Origin: an uncultured Kangiella sp.
GTDB taxonomy: Bacteria; Pseudomonadota; Gammaproteobacteria; Enterobacterales; DSM-103792
Assembly (NCBI GenBank): GCA_946481205.1
Contig: CAMLNB010000014.1
Location: 1-28,154 of the forward strand
Direction: 5' to 3'
DNA: 28,154 bases
Position numbers and translations under genes: made by a program. Under the pieces are notes generated by a model, which had not been told where the DNA came from, did no database searches, and saw only the letters and a program-made list of their open reading frames with translations. Shown in pieces: positions 8,955 to 16,653 of the stretch (the first letter of the stretch is position 1; each line of letters starts with the position of its first letter).

Positions 8955-11818
8955 AATCCTTACACGCGCTGACCCTGAGTTCGCTCTGCCTGTGGCTGGC
9001 CGGCTGCGCCAGCGCGCCGGAAGACGAAGGCCCGCAAGAACCGACGCTGGCATCGTTGCCGGCGCGCGAACGGTTACCGGTGGCGGCACCGCTGCCGAAA
9101 GTCACCAGCGACGAAGCCAAGCGCAGCTATCAACGTTTGCTTGAGCAGCAGGCGCAAGGCAAGGTCAAAGCCGAGGCGATGCGCCGGCTGGCTGATCTGA
9201 CTTTGCGTCAGGCGGAAGCGAAAATTCTTGCTGAAGCCGACGGCGATCTGAGCCAGCTCAGTGCCGGCGAGCGTGAAGCCAGCTTCGAAAAAGCCATCAG
9301 CTTGTATCGGCAGCTACTGCGCGAGTTTCCGGAATATACCGATCGCGCTGGCGTGTATTACCAGCTCGCCAAGGCCCATGATCTGCAAGCCGAACGCGAT
9401 GCCTCGCTCGAAGCACTCGCCATGCTGGCGAAAGAATTCCCGAACGATTCGCAAACCGCCGAAGCGCAATTCCGTCGTGGTGAAGCGGCATTTGTTGCCC
9501 GCGCCTGGAGCGATGCCGAGGCGGCATACAGCGCCGTGATCGCTGTGGGCGGCAACAATCCCTTTGCCGATCAGGCCCAGTACAAACGTGGCTGGACCCG
9601 CTACAAGCGCAACGATTTCGATTTGGCGCTGGAAGATTTCATTCCGCTGGTCGAGCGGCTGCGCAAACTCGATGAGCGCGATGTCCAGGTCCGCGAGCTG
9701 CGCAGCGATACCTTGCGCGTTACCGCGCTGGCGTTCGCCAACTTGGAAGGGCCAGCCAGTATTCGCGACTGGTTTGCCAAAGCCGGCGAGAAAAATTACG
9801 AGCCGGATATCTACCGGGCCCTGGCCGATCTCTATGTTTCGCAAGAGCGGTTCAAGGACGCGGCTGATACCTACAACATGTTCATCGTGCAGCGTCCGCT
9901 GCACGATGAAGCGCCGGCGTTCTCGACGGCGATTATCGAAACCTATCAGCGCGGCGGTTTCCCGACGCTGGTGTTGCCGGCGAAGGAAGATTTTGCCTCG
10001 CGTTACGGTCGCAGCAGCGAATTCTGGGCGCGCGCCCGTGGCCCGGCGCGTGAGCAATTGCTGCCACAGCTGAAAACCCATATCCGCGACGTCGCCACGC
10101 ATTACCACGCAGTCGCCCAGCAGAGCAAACTGCCGACCGATTACCGCACCAGCGCCAAGTGGTATCGCGAGTATCTCGACACCTTCCCGCAGGAGCCGGA
10201 AGCGCCGGAGCTGCATTTCTTGCTGGCCGAAGCGTTGTATGACGCCAACGCGCCCGCCGAAGCCGGCCCGGAATTCGAGAAGGTCGCCTACAACTATCCA
10301 CCGCATGCCAAGAGCGAATCGGCCGGCTACGCCGCGCTGGTCAGCTATTCGCATTTGCTGCGCGTCGCCGCAGCGCAGGATGAAAAAGGCAAACCGATCA
10401 AAGGTCAGCAGCCGGATCCGGAAGGCATCGCCCGCTGGCAGCAGGAAGGTATCCGTGCCGGTCTGCGTTACTCCGAAGTGTTTGCCAGCAACAGCAAAGC
10501 GCCGACGGTGCTGTCGCAGGTCATCAACTGGCAATTGGCGCGCAGTGATCTGGCCGGTGCGGTCGGCAGCGCGCGGCAATTGCTGATCATGGAGCAGGCC
10601 ACGCCAGTGCAGCAGCGCGAAGCGCGCACGGTGATCGCCAACGGCGAATTTGATTTGGGCCGCTACGTTGCCGCCGAGCAAGGTTACACCGATGCGCTGC
10701 GGACGCCGGGTTTCGATGCCAAGCAGATCGCGCAATTCCATGAGCGTCGTGGCCAATCGATCTATAAGCAGGGCGAAGCGGCGGTGCAGTCGGCGCAGAA
10801 GCAAACCGACCCTGCGCTGCAGCAAGCCGACAAGCGCGCAGCAGTCGAACATTTCCTGCGCCTGGGCCAGATTGAGCCGCAATCGCCGGTACGGGCAAAC
10901 GCCGAGTATGACGCCGCAGCGCTGTTGCTGGATTTGGCCGATTGGACCCGCGCGGTCACGGTGCTGGAGCAATTCCGTCAGCAGTTTGCCAAGCATCCGC
11001 TGGCTGCGGGAGTTGGCGAGAAGCTCGCCTTTGCCCATGAGCAATCGCAGAACTGGCAGGCGGCGGCAACCGAGTATGTTGGCCTGAGCAAGTCCAGCAG
11101 CGATCCGCAATTTGCCCGTGATGCGCTGCTGCGCGCCGCCGACTTCCAGAGCAAGGCGGGCAACACCGCAGCAGCGATGGCGATCTGGCAGGACTATCTC
11201 AAGCGCTTCCCGCAGCCGTTTGCCGAAGCGCAAGAAGCGCGCGCCAAGCTGATTGCCTATCACGACAGCAACGGCAATGCCGGCGAACGTGATCGGTTGC
11301 GGCGTGAACTGGTCAAGGCACACGAAACCGACAGCAGCAGCAAAACACCACGTCAGCTGTACTTGGTCGCGCAAGCGGCGTTCGCCTTGGCGGAGCCGGG
11401 CTATGACGCCTATCAGAAATTGCAGCTGAAACTGCCGCTCGATAAAACGCTGAAAGCCAAGCGGCAGGCCATGCAGACCGCGCTCAAAACCTATGAGCAA
11501 ATCAACGCTTATGCTGTGGCGGAATACACCACCGCGGCGACCCATCGGATTGGTGAAATTTACCGGTCGCTGGCGCAAGCTCTGATGGGTTCCGAGCGGC
11601 CGAAAGGTCTCGATGCCGATGCTCTGGATGAATACAACGTCTTGCTCGAAGAGCAGGCCTTGCCGTTCGAGGACAAAGCTATTGAGTTTTTCACCGCCAA
11701 CCTGGGCTACGTCAAAGATGGCGTCTATAACGAATGGACCGAGCGTAGCCTGAACTCACTGCGTGAAATGCAGCCGGCCCGATACGGAAAGACTGAATAT
11801 GTTGAAGCGCAGTACTAA
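8951..11818 (+). CDS. Large TPR lipoprotein of the motor-like operon
   Basis: A 955-residue lipoprotein. The signal ends in lipobox LAGC (residues 16-19), and Ala at +2 predicts sorting to the outer membrane. After a short Pro/Glu linker the whole chain is tetratricopeptide-like: repeats such as AISLYRQLLREFPEYTDRAGVYYQLAKAHD begin near residue 115 and continue with variations to about residue 900. The family resemblance is to outer-membrane TPR lipoproteins that support envelope machines, like GltE/AglT of Myxococcus, or to BamD-type repeats, but it is far longer than either. It overlaps the upstream gene by 4 bases and the next gene by 20. A scaffold or docking role at the outer membrane is inferred. 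Confidence 0.85.
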   Translation: MKSLHALTLSSLCLWLAGCASAPEDEGPQEPTLASLPARERLPVAAPLPKVTSDEAKRSYQRLLEQQAQGKVKAEAMRRLADLTLRQAEAKILAEADGDLSQLSAGEREASFEKAISLYRQLLREFPEYTDRAGVYYQLAKAHDLQAERDASLEALAMLAKEFPNDSQTAEAQFRRGEAAFVARAWSDAEAAYSAVIAVGGNNPFADQAQYKRGWTRYKRNDFDLALEDFIPLVERLRKLDERDVQVRELRSDTLRVTALAFANLEGPASIRDWFAKAGEKNYEPDIYRALADLYVSQERFKDAADTYNMFIVQRPLHDEAPAFSTAIIETYQRGGFPTLVLPAKEDFASRYGRSSEFWARARGPAREQLLPQLKTHIRDVATHYHAVAQQSKLPTDYRTSAKWYREYLDTFPQEPEAPELHFLLAEALYDANAPAEAGPEFEKVAYNYPPHAKSESAGYAALVSYSHLLRVAAAQDEKGKPIKGQQPDPEGIARWQQEGIRAGLRYSEVFASNSKAPTVLSQVINWQLARSDLAGAVGSARQLLIMEQATPVQQREARTVIANGEFDLGRYVAAEQGYTDALRTPGFDAKQIAQFHERRGQSIYKQGEAAVQSAQKQTDPALQQADKRAAVEHFLRLGQIEPQSPVRANAEYDAAALLLDLADWTRAVTVLEQFRQQFAKHPLAAGVGEKLAFAHEQSQNWQAAATEYVGLSKSSSDPQFARDALLRAADFQSKAGNTAAAMAIWQDYLKRFPQPFAEAQEARAKLIAYHDSNGNAGERDRLRRELVKAHETDSSSKTPRQLYLVAQAAFALAEPGYDAYQKLQLKLPLDKTLKAKRQAMQTALKTYEQINAYAVAEYTTAATHRIGEIYRSLAQALMGSERPKGLDADALDEYNVLLEEQALPFEDKAIEFFTANLGYVKDGVYNEWTERSLNSLREMQPARYGKTEYVEAQY

Positions 11819-12455
11819 TCTGTTGTCCGTGCTGCTACTGGCGGCCTGTGCGAGTCAGCCGACGCCGCAACCCGGCATTCCTACAACGCCGAGTCCGGCT
11901 CCGGAGGCAACGGCGCCTGCGACCGGCGCAAACACTGGCACGGCGCCCGCGCCGGTAGCGGCGTTGGCACCGGCACTGCAAGCGCAAATGGATGAAGCCT
12001 CAGAATTGTTGATGGCCGGTCAGAAAGACAAGGCGCTGGCACGCTACACCGCGGTACAGCAAGCGGCACCGACACATGTCTCAGCCTGGCTCAACGCCGC
12101 ACTGATCAAGCGTGAACAAAAGCAGTTGCCCGAGGCATTAGCGCTGATTGAACAGAGCCTGCAGCACAGTCCGAATGAGGCGCGCGCGTTGACTTTGAAA
12201 GGCGTCGTGCTGCGCGAGCAGGGCAAGCTGGCCGATGCCAAGGCCGCTTATCTGGCGGCGGTGCAGGCCAATGACAGTTACGCGCCGGCGCATCGCAATC
12301 TGGCCGTGCTGGCCGATCTGTATCTCGATGAGCCGGCGCTGGCCCTGCGACATATGGAGCGCTATGCCGCATTGGTTGGTGACGACAAGCAAGTGACGGC
12401 GTGGGTGACGGAGCTGCGTCGTCGCGCGCAAAGCAAACCGGCGGAGGCGCCATGA
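11799..12455 (+). CDS. Small TPR lipoprotein of the motor-like operon
   Basis: A 218-residue lipoprotein. The ATG at 11799 was chosen because it has GGAAAG just upstream and starts a proper lipoprotein signal, MLKRSTNLLSVLLLAAC, with lipobox LAAC and Cys17; the frame is open a further 12 codons upstream without such a signal. A Pro/Ala/Thr-rich linker (about residues 20-65) leads to about four TPR units at residues 70-195, with typical spacing in AWLNAALIKREQKQLPEALA, ALTLKGVVLREQGKLADAKA and AHRNLAVLADLYLDEPALAL. The start lies 20 bases inside the preceding gene and its stop overlaps the next start, so it is fully embedded in the operon. The partner is unknown. Confidence 0.85.
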   Translation: MLKRSTNLLSVLLLAACASQPTPQPGIPTTPSPAPEATAPATGANTGTAPAPVAALAPALQAQMDEASELLMAGQKDKALARYTAVQQAAPTHVSAWLNAALIKREQKQLPEALALIEQSLQHSPNEARALTLKGVVLREQGKLADAKAAYLAAVQANDSYAPAHRNLAVLADLYLDEPALALRHMERYAALVGDDKQVTAWVTELRRRAQSKPAEAP

Positions 12456-12802
12456 ACCTGAAAGGTGCAATCATCGCTGTCATGTTCACGCTTGCCAGTG
12501 GCGCTATGCTGGCGGCCGAACCGGCCGCGCCAGCGAAAACAGACGCTGCGGCAAAGCCGGCGGCAGCCGCAGGCAAGCCAGGAAGCAGCCAATTGGGTAT
12601 GAGCGTTACCGGCACCCAGGAAGCACCGAAAGTGCTGTACATCGTGCCGTGGAAAACGCTCGATGCGGTGCCGGCCGAGCCTTATGTCAGCGGTTTGTTG
12701 GATGAAGTGTTTTCGCCGGTGGACCCGGTTGTTTTTGAACGCTCGGTAAGGCATCACGAACAAATTCAGACTGCGGCTCCTGAGCCTGTGGTCGAACAGT
12801 AA
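12452..12802 (+). CDS. Small secreted protein of unknown function in the motor-like operon
   Basis: A 116-residue protein with a signal peptide (hydrophobic residues 5-17, probable cleavage after MLAA near residue 20). A low-complexity Ala/Lys/Pro stretch to about residue 46 is followed by a compact, non-repetitive segment, PKVLYIVPWKTLDAVPAEPY, which leads into a Pro/Val-rich C-terminus ending EPVVEQ. No family is recognised. The ATG at 12452 overlaps the upstream TGA by 4 bases. After it comes the longest gap in the operon (54 bases, without a terminator) before the channel genes. Its composition argues for a periplasmic linker or peptide partner of the complex. Confidence 0.75.
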   Translation: MNLKGAIIAVMFTLASGAMLAAEPAAPAKTDAAAKPAAAAGKPGSSQLGMSVTGTQEAPKVLYIVPWKTLDAVPAEPYVSGLLDEVFSPVDPVVFERSVRHHEQIQTAAPEPVVEQ

Positions 12803-12856
12803 GACTAGTCTTTTCGGTTTCTCTTTCTCTAATTTAGTCGTAATGAGGAAAACAAC

Positions 12857-13534
12857 ATGGGCGGCTTGATCAAGTTTTTTCAGGATGGCGGTTTCTGGAT
12901 GTACCCCATCGCGTTGGTGATGACGGTAGGTCTCGCCATTGCGATTGAGCGCTTCATCTATTTGTGGCGTGAGCGCACCCGCAACCAGGGTGTTTGGGCC
13001 GCACTGCAACCGGCGCTGAACGCGGGTGATTTCCGCAAGGCGCATGACATTGCCAACCAATCCGGCGCTGCGCTGGGTCGTATGGTGGCCTACGGTCTGC
13101 AGCGGGTCGGTTCGGCGCGTCGTGCCGAAGATTTGGAGATGGCTCTGGAAGAAGGCTTGATGGAAATCATGCCGCGTCTGGAGAAGCGTACCGGTTACAT
13201 CTCGATGCTGGCCAACATCGCCACGCTGCTCGGTCTGCTGGGCACCATCGTCGGTCTGATCGATGCTTTCGCGGCGATTGCCAACGCCAACCCGGCCGAA
13301 AAAGCCAACCTGCTGTCGTCGTCGATTGCAGTCGCGATGAACACCACTGCGTTCGGTCTGGTTGCCGCCATTCCGCTGCTGATGGTCTTTACCTATCTGC
13401 AGTCACAGACCTCGGAAATTGTCGACAGCCTGGAAATGGCTGCGGTGAAATTTGCCAACCTCATCCGCAAAGCGCAGACCGATCGCGAAGCCGCGGCGGC
13501 AAAAGCTCAAGCATCTGCTCCGCGTCAGGCCTGA
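12857..13534 (+). CDS. MotA/TolQ/ExbB family proton-channel protein
   Basis: A 225-residue inner-membrane protein with three membrane segments at about residues 13-33, 117-139 and 160-182, separated by a cytoplasmic domain of about 80 residues, the standard TolQ/ExbB topology. The family hallmarks are GTIVGL in the second segment (TLLGLLGTIVGLIDAF, Thr130) and AMNTTAFGLVAAIPLL in the third; these pore threonines face the Asp of the ExbD/TolR partner. The protein forms the stator-like ring that couples proton flow to motion of the TonB-like partner. The start has TGAGGA upstream. Placed next to two ExbD-like genes and TPR proteins, it resembles AglR of Myxococcus more than a plain ExbB or TolQ. 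Confidence 0.93.
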   Translation: MGGLIKFFQDGGFWMYPIALVMTVGLAIAIERFIYLWRERTRNQGVWAALQPALNAGDFRKAHDIANQSGAALGRMVAYGLQRVGSARRAEDLEMALEEGLMEIMPRLEKRTGYISMLANIATLLGLLGTIVGLIDAFAAIANANPAEKANLLSSSIAVAMNTTAFGLVAAIPLLMVFTYLQSQTSEIVDSLEMAAVKFANLIRKAQTDREAAAAKAQASAPRQA

Positions 13535-13546
13535 GGAGAAGCAACC

Positions 13547-14065
13547 ATGCTTCATCGGCGCATACGCCGGAAGCCGCAAGGCAGCACCGACCTGGACATG
13601 ACTTCGTTCATGAACCTGATGGTCGTGCTGGTGCCGTTCTTGCTGGCAACCGCGGTGTTTTCGCGCATCACGATCCTCGATATGTCGCTGCCCGGTGGCG
13701 GCGAAGCGCCTGCCGACGTGCAAGCACCACCGTTGGTGCTGGAAATCACGTTGCGCGCGGATCAGATCGAGATTGGTGATCGCAGTACCGGTTTGATGAA
13801 AGAGCTGCCGAAGATCAACGGCAAGCATGATTTCGTTGGACTCAATACCTATCTGCAACAGGTCAAGGCTCGTTTTCCCGAGCTGCTGGACGCGACCGTG
13901 TTGGCGGAAGAGGTGACCCCTTACGATGACATCGTGCAGACCATGGATTCGGTTCGCATGTATCAGGTCAAGCAGGGCAATGATTGGTTGCAGGCCGAGC
14001 TGTTCCCGGCCATTGCGATCGGCAGCGCCACGCCGGATCCGCGCAGCGCAGGAGGCACGCCATGA
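13547..14065 (+). CDS. ExbD/TolR-like protein lacking the canonical membrane aspartate
   Basis: A 172-residue protein with one N-terminal membrane segment (about residues 19-38) and a periplasmic domain, the ExbD/TolR layout. Family members have a basic N-terminus followed by a segment of the type TPFIDVMLVLL, whose Asp carries protons. Here the equivalent stretch is DMTSFMNLMVVLVPFLL, so residue 23 is Asn (codon AAC) at the expected Asp position; Asp15 and Asp17 lie before the membrane. Expected family residues elsewhere, such as the periplasmic LPGG-type turn after the membrane, are present. GAGGAGA precedes the ATG. Its TGA overlaps the next gene by 4 bases. It probably pairs with the second ExbD-like protein. 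Confidence 0.88.
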   Translation: MLHRRIRRKPQGSTDLDMTSFMNLMVVLVPFLLATAVFSRITILDMSLPGGGEAPADVQAPPLVLEITLRADQIEIGDRSTGLMKELPKINGKHDFVGLNTYLQQVKARFPELLDATVLAEEVTPYDDIVQTMDSVRMYQVKQGNDWLQAELFPAIAIGSATPDPRSAGGTP

Positions 14066-14541
14066 AAGCCTCCCATCGTTCAAAGCGGATGGCACGCCAT
14101 CACAAACGCTTTGGTGCCGCTTCGCTGAGCCTGACCTCGATGATGGATATTTTCACCATCCTGGTGTTCTTCCTGCTGGTCAATCAGGGTATCGAACAGC
14201 AGCTGCCGGCCAGTGATGCCATCAAGCTGCCGGAGTCCTTGTCGGAGAAACTGCCGGCGGATGCTTTGGTGGTGATGGTCAGCAAAGACGACATCATTGT
14301 GCAGGGTCGGCCGGTGATGACCGCGTCGGCCGCGGAAAACTTCAAGGACGATTTGCTGCCAGCCTTGAAAGAGGAATTGGCGCTGCAACGGCAAAACCGC
14401 GTGCTCGGTGCGTCCGACAAGAACCCGGCATTGATCATGGGTGATCGCGAGATCCCCTATCGATTGCTGAAGAAAATCATGTACACCTTGGCAGATGCGC
14501 AGTACACCGACATCTCGCTGGCCGTGCTGAAGAAGGAGTAA
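14062..14541 (+). CDS. ExbD/TolR-like protein with intact membrane aspartate
   Basis: A 159-residue protein with a strongly basic N-terminus (KASHRSKRMARHHKR), one membrane segment at about residues 24-43, and a periplasmic domain. The segment SLTSMMDIFTILVFFLLVN carries Asp29 exactly where ExbD and TolR have their proton-binding Asp. The C-terminal part contains PYRLLKKIMYTLADAQYTDISLAVLKKE, matching the ExbD/TolR end pattern in which a helix is followed by a final beta strand. The ATG at 14062 has GGAGG upstream and overlaps the previous TGA by 4 bases; the open frame extends further upstream but no better start exists. It corresponds in position to the second TolR-like gene of Myxococcus aglRQS. 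Confidence 0.9.
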   Translation: MKASHRSKRMARHHKRFGAASLSLTSMMDIFTILVFFLLVNQGIEQQLPASDAIKLPESLSEKLPADALVVMVSKDDIIVQGRPVMTASAAENFKDDLLPALKEELALQRQNRVLGASDKNPALIMGDREIPYRLLKKIMYTLADAQYTDISLAVLKKE

Positions 14542-14544
14542 GCC

Positions 14545-15567
14545 ATGGCCAGTGTGATGCGTGTTTCACCGATTCTGCCTTGGGATCGCATACCGGAAGA
14601 AGAAGGACGGTTTCGCCGCATTCTGCTGATTCTGGTGATCCTGTTGTTTCTCGCCAGTTTGGTGATTACCTGGATCAAACTGCCGGCGCCACCGCGCGTG
14701 ATCAAGCCGGTGGTTCCGGAGCGCTTGGTCAAGCTGGTGGTTGAGAAAAAAGAAGTTCCGCCGCCAGCGCCGGTTGAGTTGCCGAAAGTGGAGGAGCCGA
14801 AACCGGAAGAGCCGAAAGTGGCTGAAACGCCCAAGCCGGAAGAAAAACCGGTGGAAGCACCAAAGCCAAAACCGACGGAAAAAGGTGACGGTAAACCAGC
14901 AGGTCCGAGTGTCGCCAAGGAAAAAGCAAAGGCGGCCATTGCGGTGTTCGATTCCCTGGCCGATCTGCGCAGCGATGCGGCACCAGCCGCGCGGCCGGGC
15001 AAACCGCTGACCAACGCCTCGAGCCAAGCGCTCGCCGGGCCCGGCGATGCGGCAGGCCCGCAGCGGGCGTTGATCACCGATCGCGCTAAAGCCGGTAGCG
15101 GTGGCATTGTCACCGCGCGTGCCAGCGTTGAAGGCGGCGGCGGTTCTGGTATTGCCGGCAGCGGCACCTCGCGTGTCGTGTCGGGAATTGGTGGTATGGG
15201 CGGTGATGGCACCGGTATCGGTGGCACGCCAGCCAGTGCCGATCCGAATGCCAGCAGCTCCAGCAAATCGGCTGGCGGTCGTCGCCCGGATGAAAATATC
15301 CAGCAGGGCTTCGACAATGCCAAAGCGTCGATTTTCGCGCTGTACAACCGGGCGTTGCGCACCAATCCGGACCTGAAAGGCAAGGTGATTTTCCGGTTGG
15401 AGATTCAACCGAATGGTCAGGTCAGCAGTGCCGAAGTGGTGTCGAGCGAACTGAATGATCCGGAGCTGGAGCGCAAGCTGCTGGCCAAGGTTCGTCAGAT
15501 CGATTTCGGCGCGCTCAGCGTTGCGGTTTGGAAAGACACCTATCGGATGGACTTCTTCCCGACATGA
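14545..15567 (+). CDS. TonB-like protein with AgmX/PglI-type C-terminal domain
   Basis: A 340-residue periplasm-spanning protein. It has a short cytoplasmic N-terminus, one membrane helix (residues 26-44), a Pro/Lys/Glu-rich segment (about 47-120, repeats of the PKPEE/PKVEE type), a Gly/Ser/Ala-rich segment (about 150-235) and a folded C-terminal domain (about 255-340). That domain contains IFALYNRALRTNPDLKGKV, then FRLEIQPNGQVSSAEVV and LLAKVRQIDFG, the pattern of the AgmX/PglI C-terminal family related to TonB. By analogy the channel pulls this protein to pass force across the periplasm to an outer-membrane partner. GGAG lies close upstream and only 3 bases separate it from the ExbD-like gene. 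It corresponds to GltG/GltJ (AgmX) of Myxococcus by architecture. Confidence 0.88.
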   Translation: MASVMRVSPILPWDRIPEEEGRFRRILLILVILLFLASLVITWIKLPAPPRVIKPVVPERLVKLVVEKKEVPPPAPVELPKVEEPKPEEPKVAETPKPEEKPVEAPKPKPTEKGDGKPAGPSVAKEKAKAAIAVFDSLADLRSDAAPAARPGKPLTNASSQALAGPGDAAGPQRALITDRAKAGSGGIVTARASVEGGGGSGIAGSGTSRVVSGIGGMGGDGTGIGGTPASADPNASSSSKSAGGRRPDENIQQGFDNAKASIFALYNRALRTNPDLKGKVIFRLEIQPNGQVSSAEVVSSELNDPELERKLLAKVRQIDFGALSVAVWKDTYRMDFFPT

Positions 15568-16571
15568 TCGGCAAACGGTTTTACCGCGTTATCAGCAACG
15601 CTGCCAGTTTGGCAGCGTTGCTGTTTTCTGCCATCGCCAATGCTCAGTGGTTCAGTCACGATTACAACGTGATGGGCACCACGGCCAAAGTCGAGCTGTG
15701 GCATGACGATCCGGAAAAGGGCAAGCAACTACTGCTGCTGGTTGAGCAGGACATGCGTCGCATCGATGAGGCGATGAGTCCGTACAAAGAGACCAGCGAG
15801 CTGTCCAAGGTCAATCGCGAGGCGGCGAAAACACCGGTTGCTATCAGTCAGGAGTTGTTCGATCTGCTGAAAGCGTCGGTCCGTTTTTCCGAACTGACCG
15901 ATGGCGCCTTCGATATCACGTTTTCCAGCGTCGGCTATTTGTATGACTACCGCGCCGGCAAGCAACCGGATGACAAAACCATTGCCGAGCATTTGCCGGG
16001 CATCAATTATCGGCACCTGCTGTTTGACGACAAGAAACGAACCGTTGCCTTTGCCCGTGAAGGCGTCCGCATCGATCTTGGTGGCATCGGCAAAGGTCAT
16101 GCAGTGGACAGCGCGATTGCGCTGCTGAAACGGCAGGGTGTTGAACATGCTTTCGTCAACGCGGGCGGCGACAGCTATGTGCTTGGCGATCGCGGCGGCC
16201 GGCCGTGGTTCATTGCCGTGCGGCATCCGCGTGACAAAACCCGGCAGCTGGTCTCGTTGCCGCTGGTGGATCTGGCGATCTCGACCTCGGGCGATTACGA
16301 GCGTTTCTTTATCGACGAGAATGGCGTGCGTCAGCATCACATCCTGAATCCGCGCACTGGCAAATCGGCAGTGGAAAGCCAGAGCGTGTCGATCATTGCC
16401 AATAACTCGACGACGGCCGATGCGCTGACCAAAATCTTCTTTGTCCGGGGACCGGAAGCCGGCATGGCGCTGATCAATCGGCTCGGCGATGTTTCGGCCA
16501 TCGTCGTTGACAAGCAGGGCAAGGTTCTTTACAGCAACGACTTGGTTGACCCTTCGCAGCCGCCGCAGTAA
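15564..16571 (+). CDS. apbE: FAD:protein FMN transferase, ApbE family
   Basis: ApbE enzymes split FAD and attach FMN covalently to a Ser/Thr of target proteins, usually on the periplasmic side with Mg2+. The 335-residue product has a signal peptide (residues 1-27, ending AIANA) and no lipobox. Family motifs are clear: NVMGTTAKVEL near residue 35, GAFDITFSSV near 114, DLGGIGKG at 171-178, NAGGD at 199-203, STSGDYERF at 240-248, HHILNPRTG ending at 266, and TTADALTK at 283-290. Position 262 is Asn where many members have Asp (ILDPRTG). The ATG overlaps the TonB-like gene by 4 bases, so it belongs to the operon. No obvious flavinylation target was found in the window. Confidence 0.93.
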   Translation: MIGKRFYRVISNAASLAALLFSAIANAQWFSHDYNVMGTTAKVELWHDDPEKGKQLLLLVEQDMRRIDEAMSPYKETSELSKVNREAAKTPVAISQELFDLLKASVRFSELTDGAFDITFSSVGYLYDYRAGKQPDDKTIAEHLPGINYRHLLFDDKKRTVAFAREGVRIDLGGIGKGHAVDSAIALLKRQGVEHAFVNAGGDSYVLGDRGGRPWFIAVRHPRDKTRQLVSLPLVDLAISTSGDYERFFIDENGVRQHHILNPRTGKSAVESQSVSIIANNSTTADALTKIFFVRGPEAGMALINRLGDVSAIVVDKQGKVLYSNDLVDPSQPPQ

Positions 16572-16617
16572 AGACGCCAGCGCAGCACTCGTTTCGGCTT
16601 GTGCTAGGCTCAACACT

Positions 16618-16629
16618 GGTTCCGGAACC
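16618..16629. repeat. 12-bp palindrome before the sensor gene
   Basis: GGTTCCGGAACC is a perfect palindrome in the 82-base gap between apbE and the sensor gene. It could be an operator. A TAGGCT hexamer at 16605-16610 is a weak -10 candidate nearby, without a recognisable -35. Confidence 0.25.
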
Positions 16630-16653
16630 GGTCGCTGGGCTGTAACTGACATC

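Noticed and set aside
9314..11578. Very long open frame (754 codons) on the minus strand
   Set aside because: It is antisense to the TPR lipoprotein gene. Its length comes from the GC-rich, stop-poor codons of the real gene, and the product resembles no protein.
12803..12856. Possible terminator or promoter splitting the motor operon
   Set aside because: The gap has no stable hairpin with a T-run and no good -35/-10 pair, so the operon is treated as continuous.
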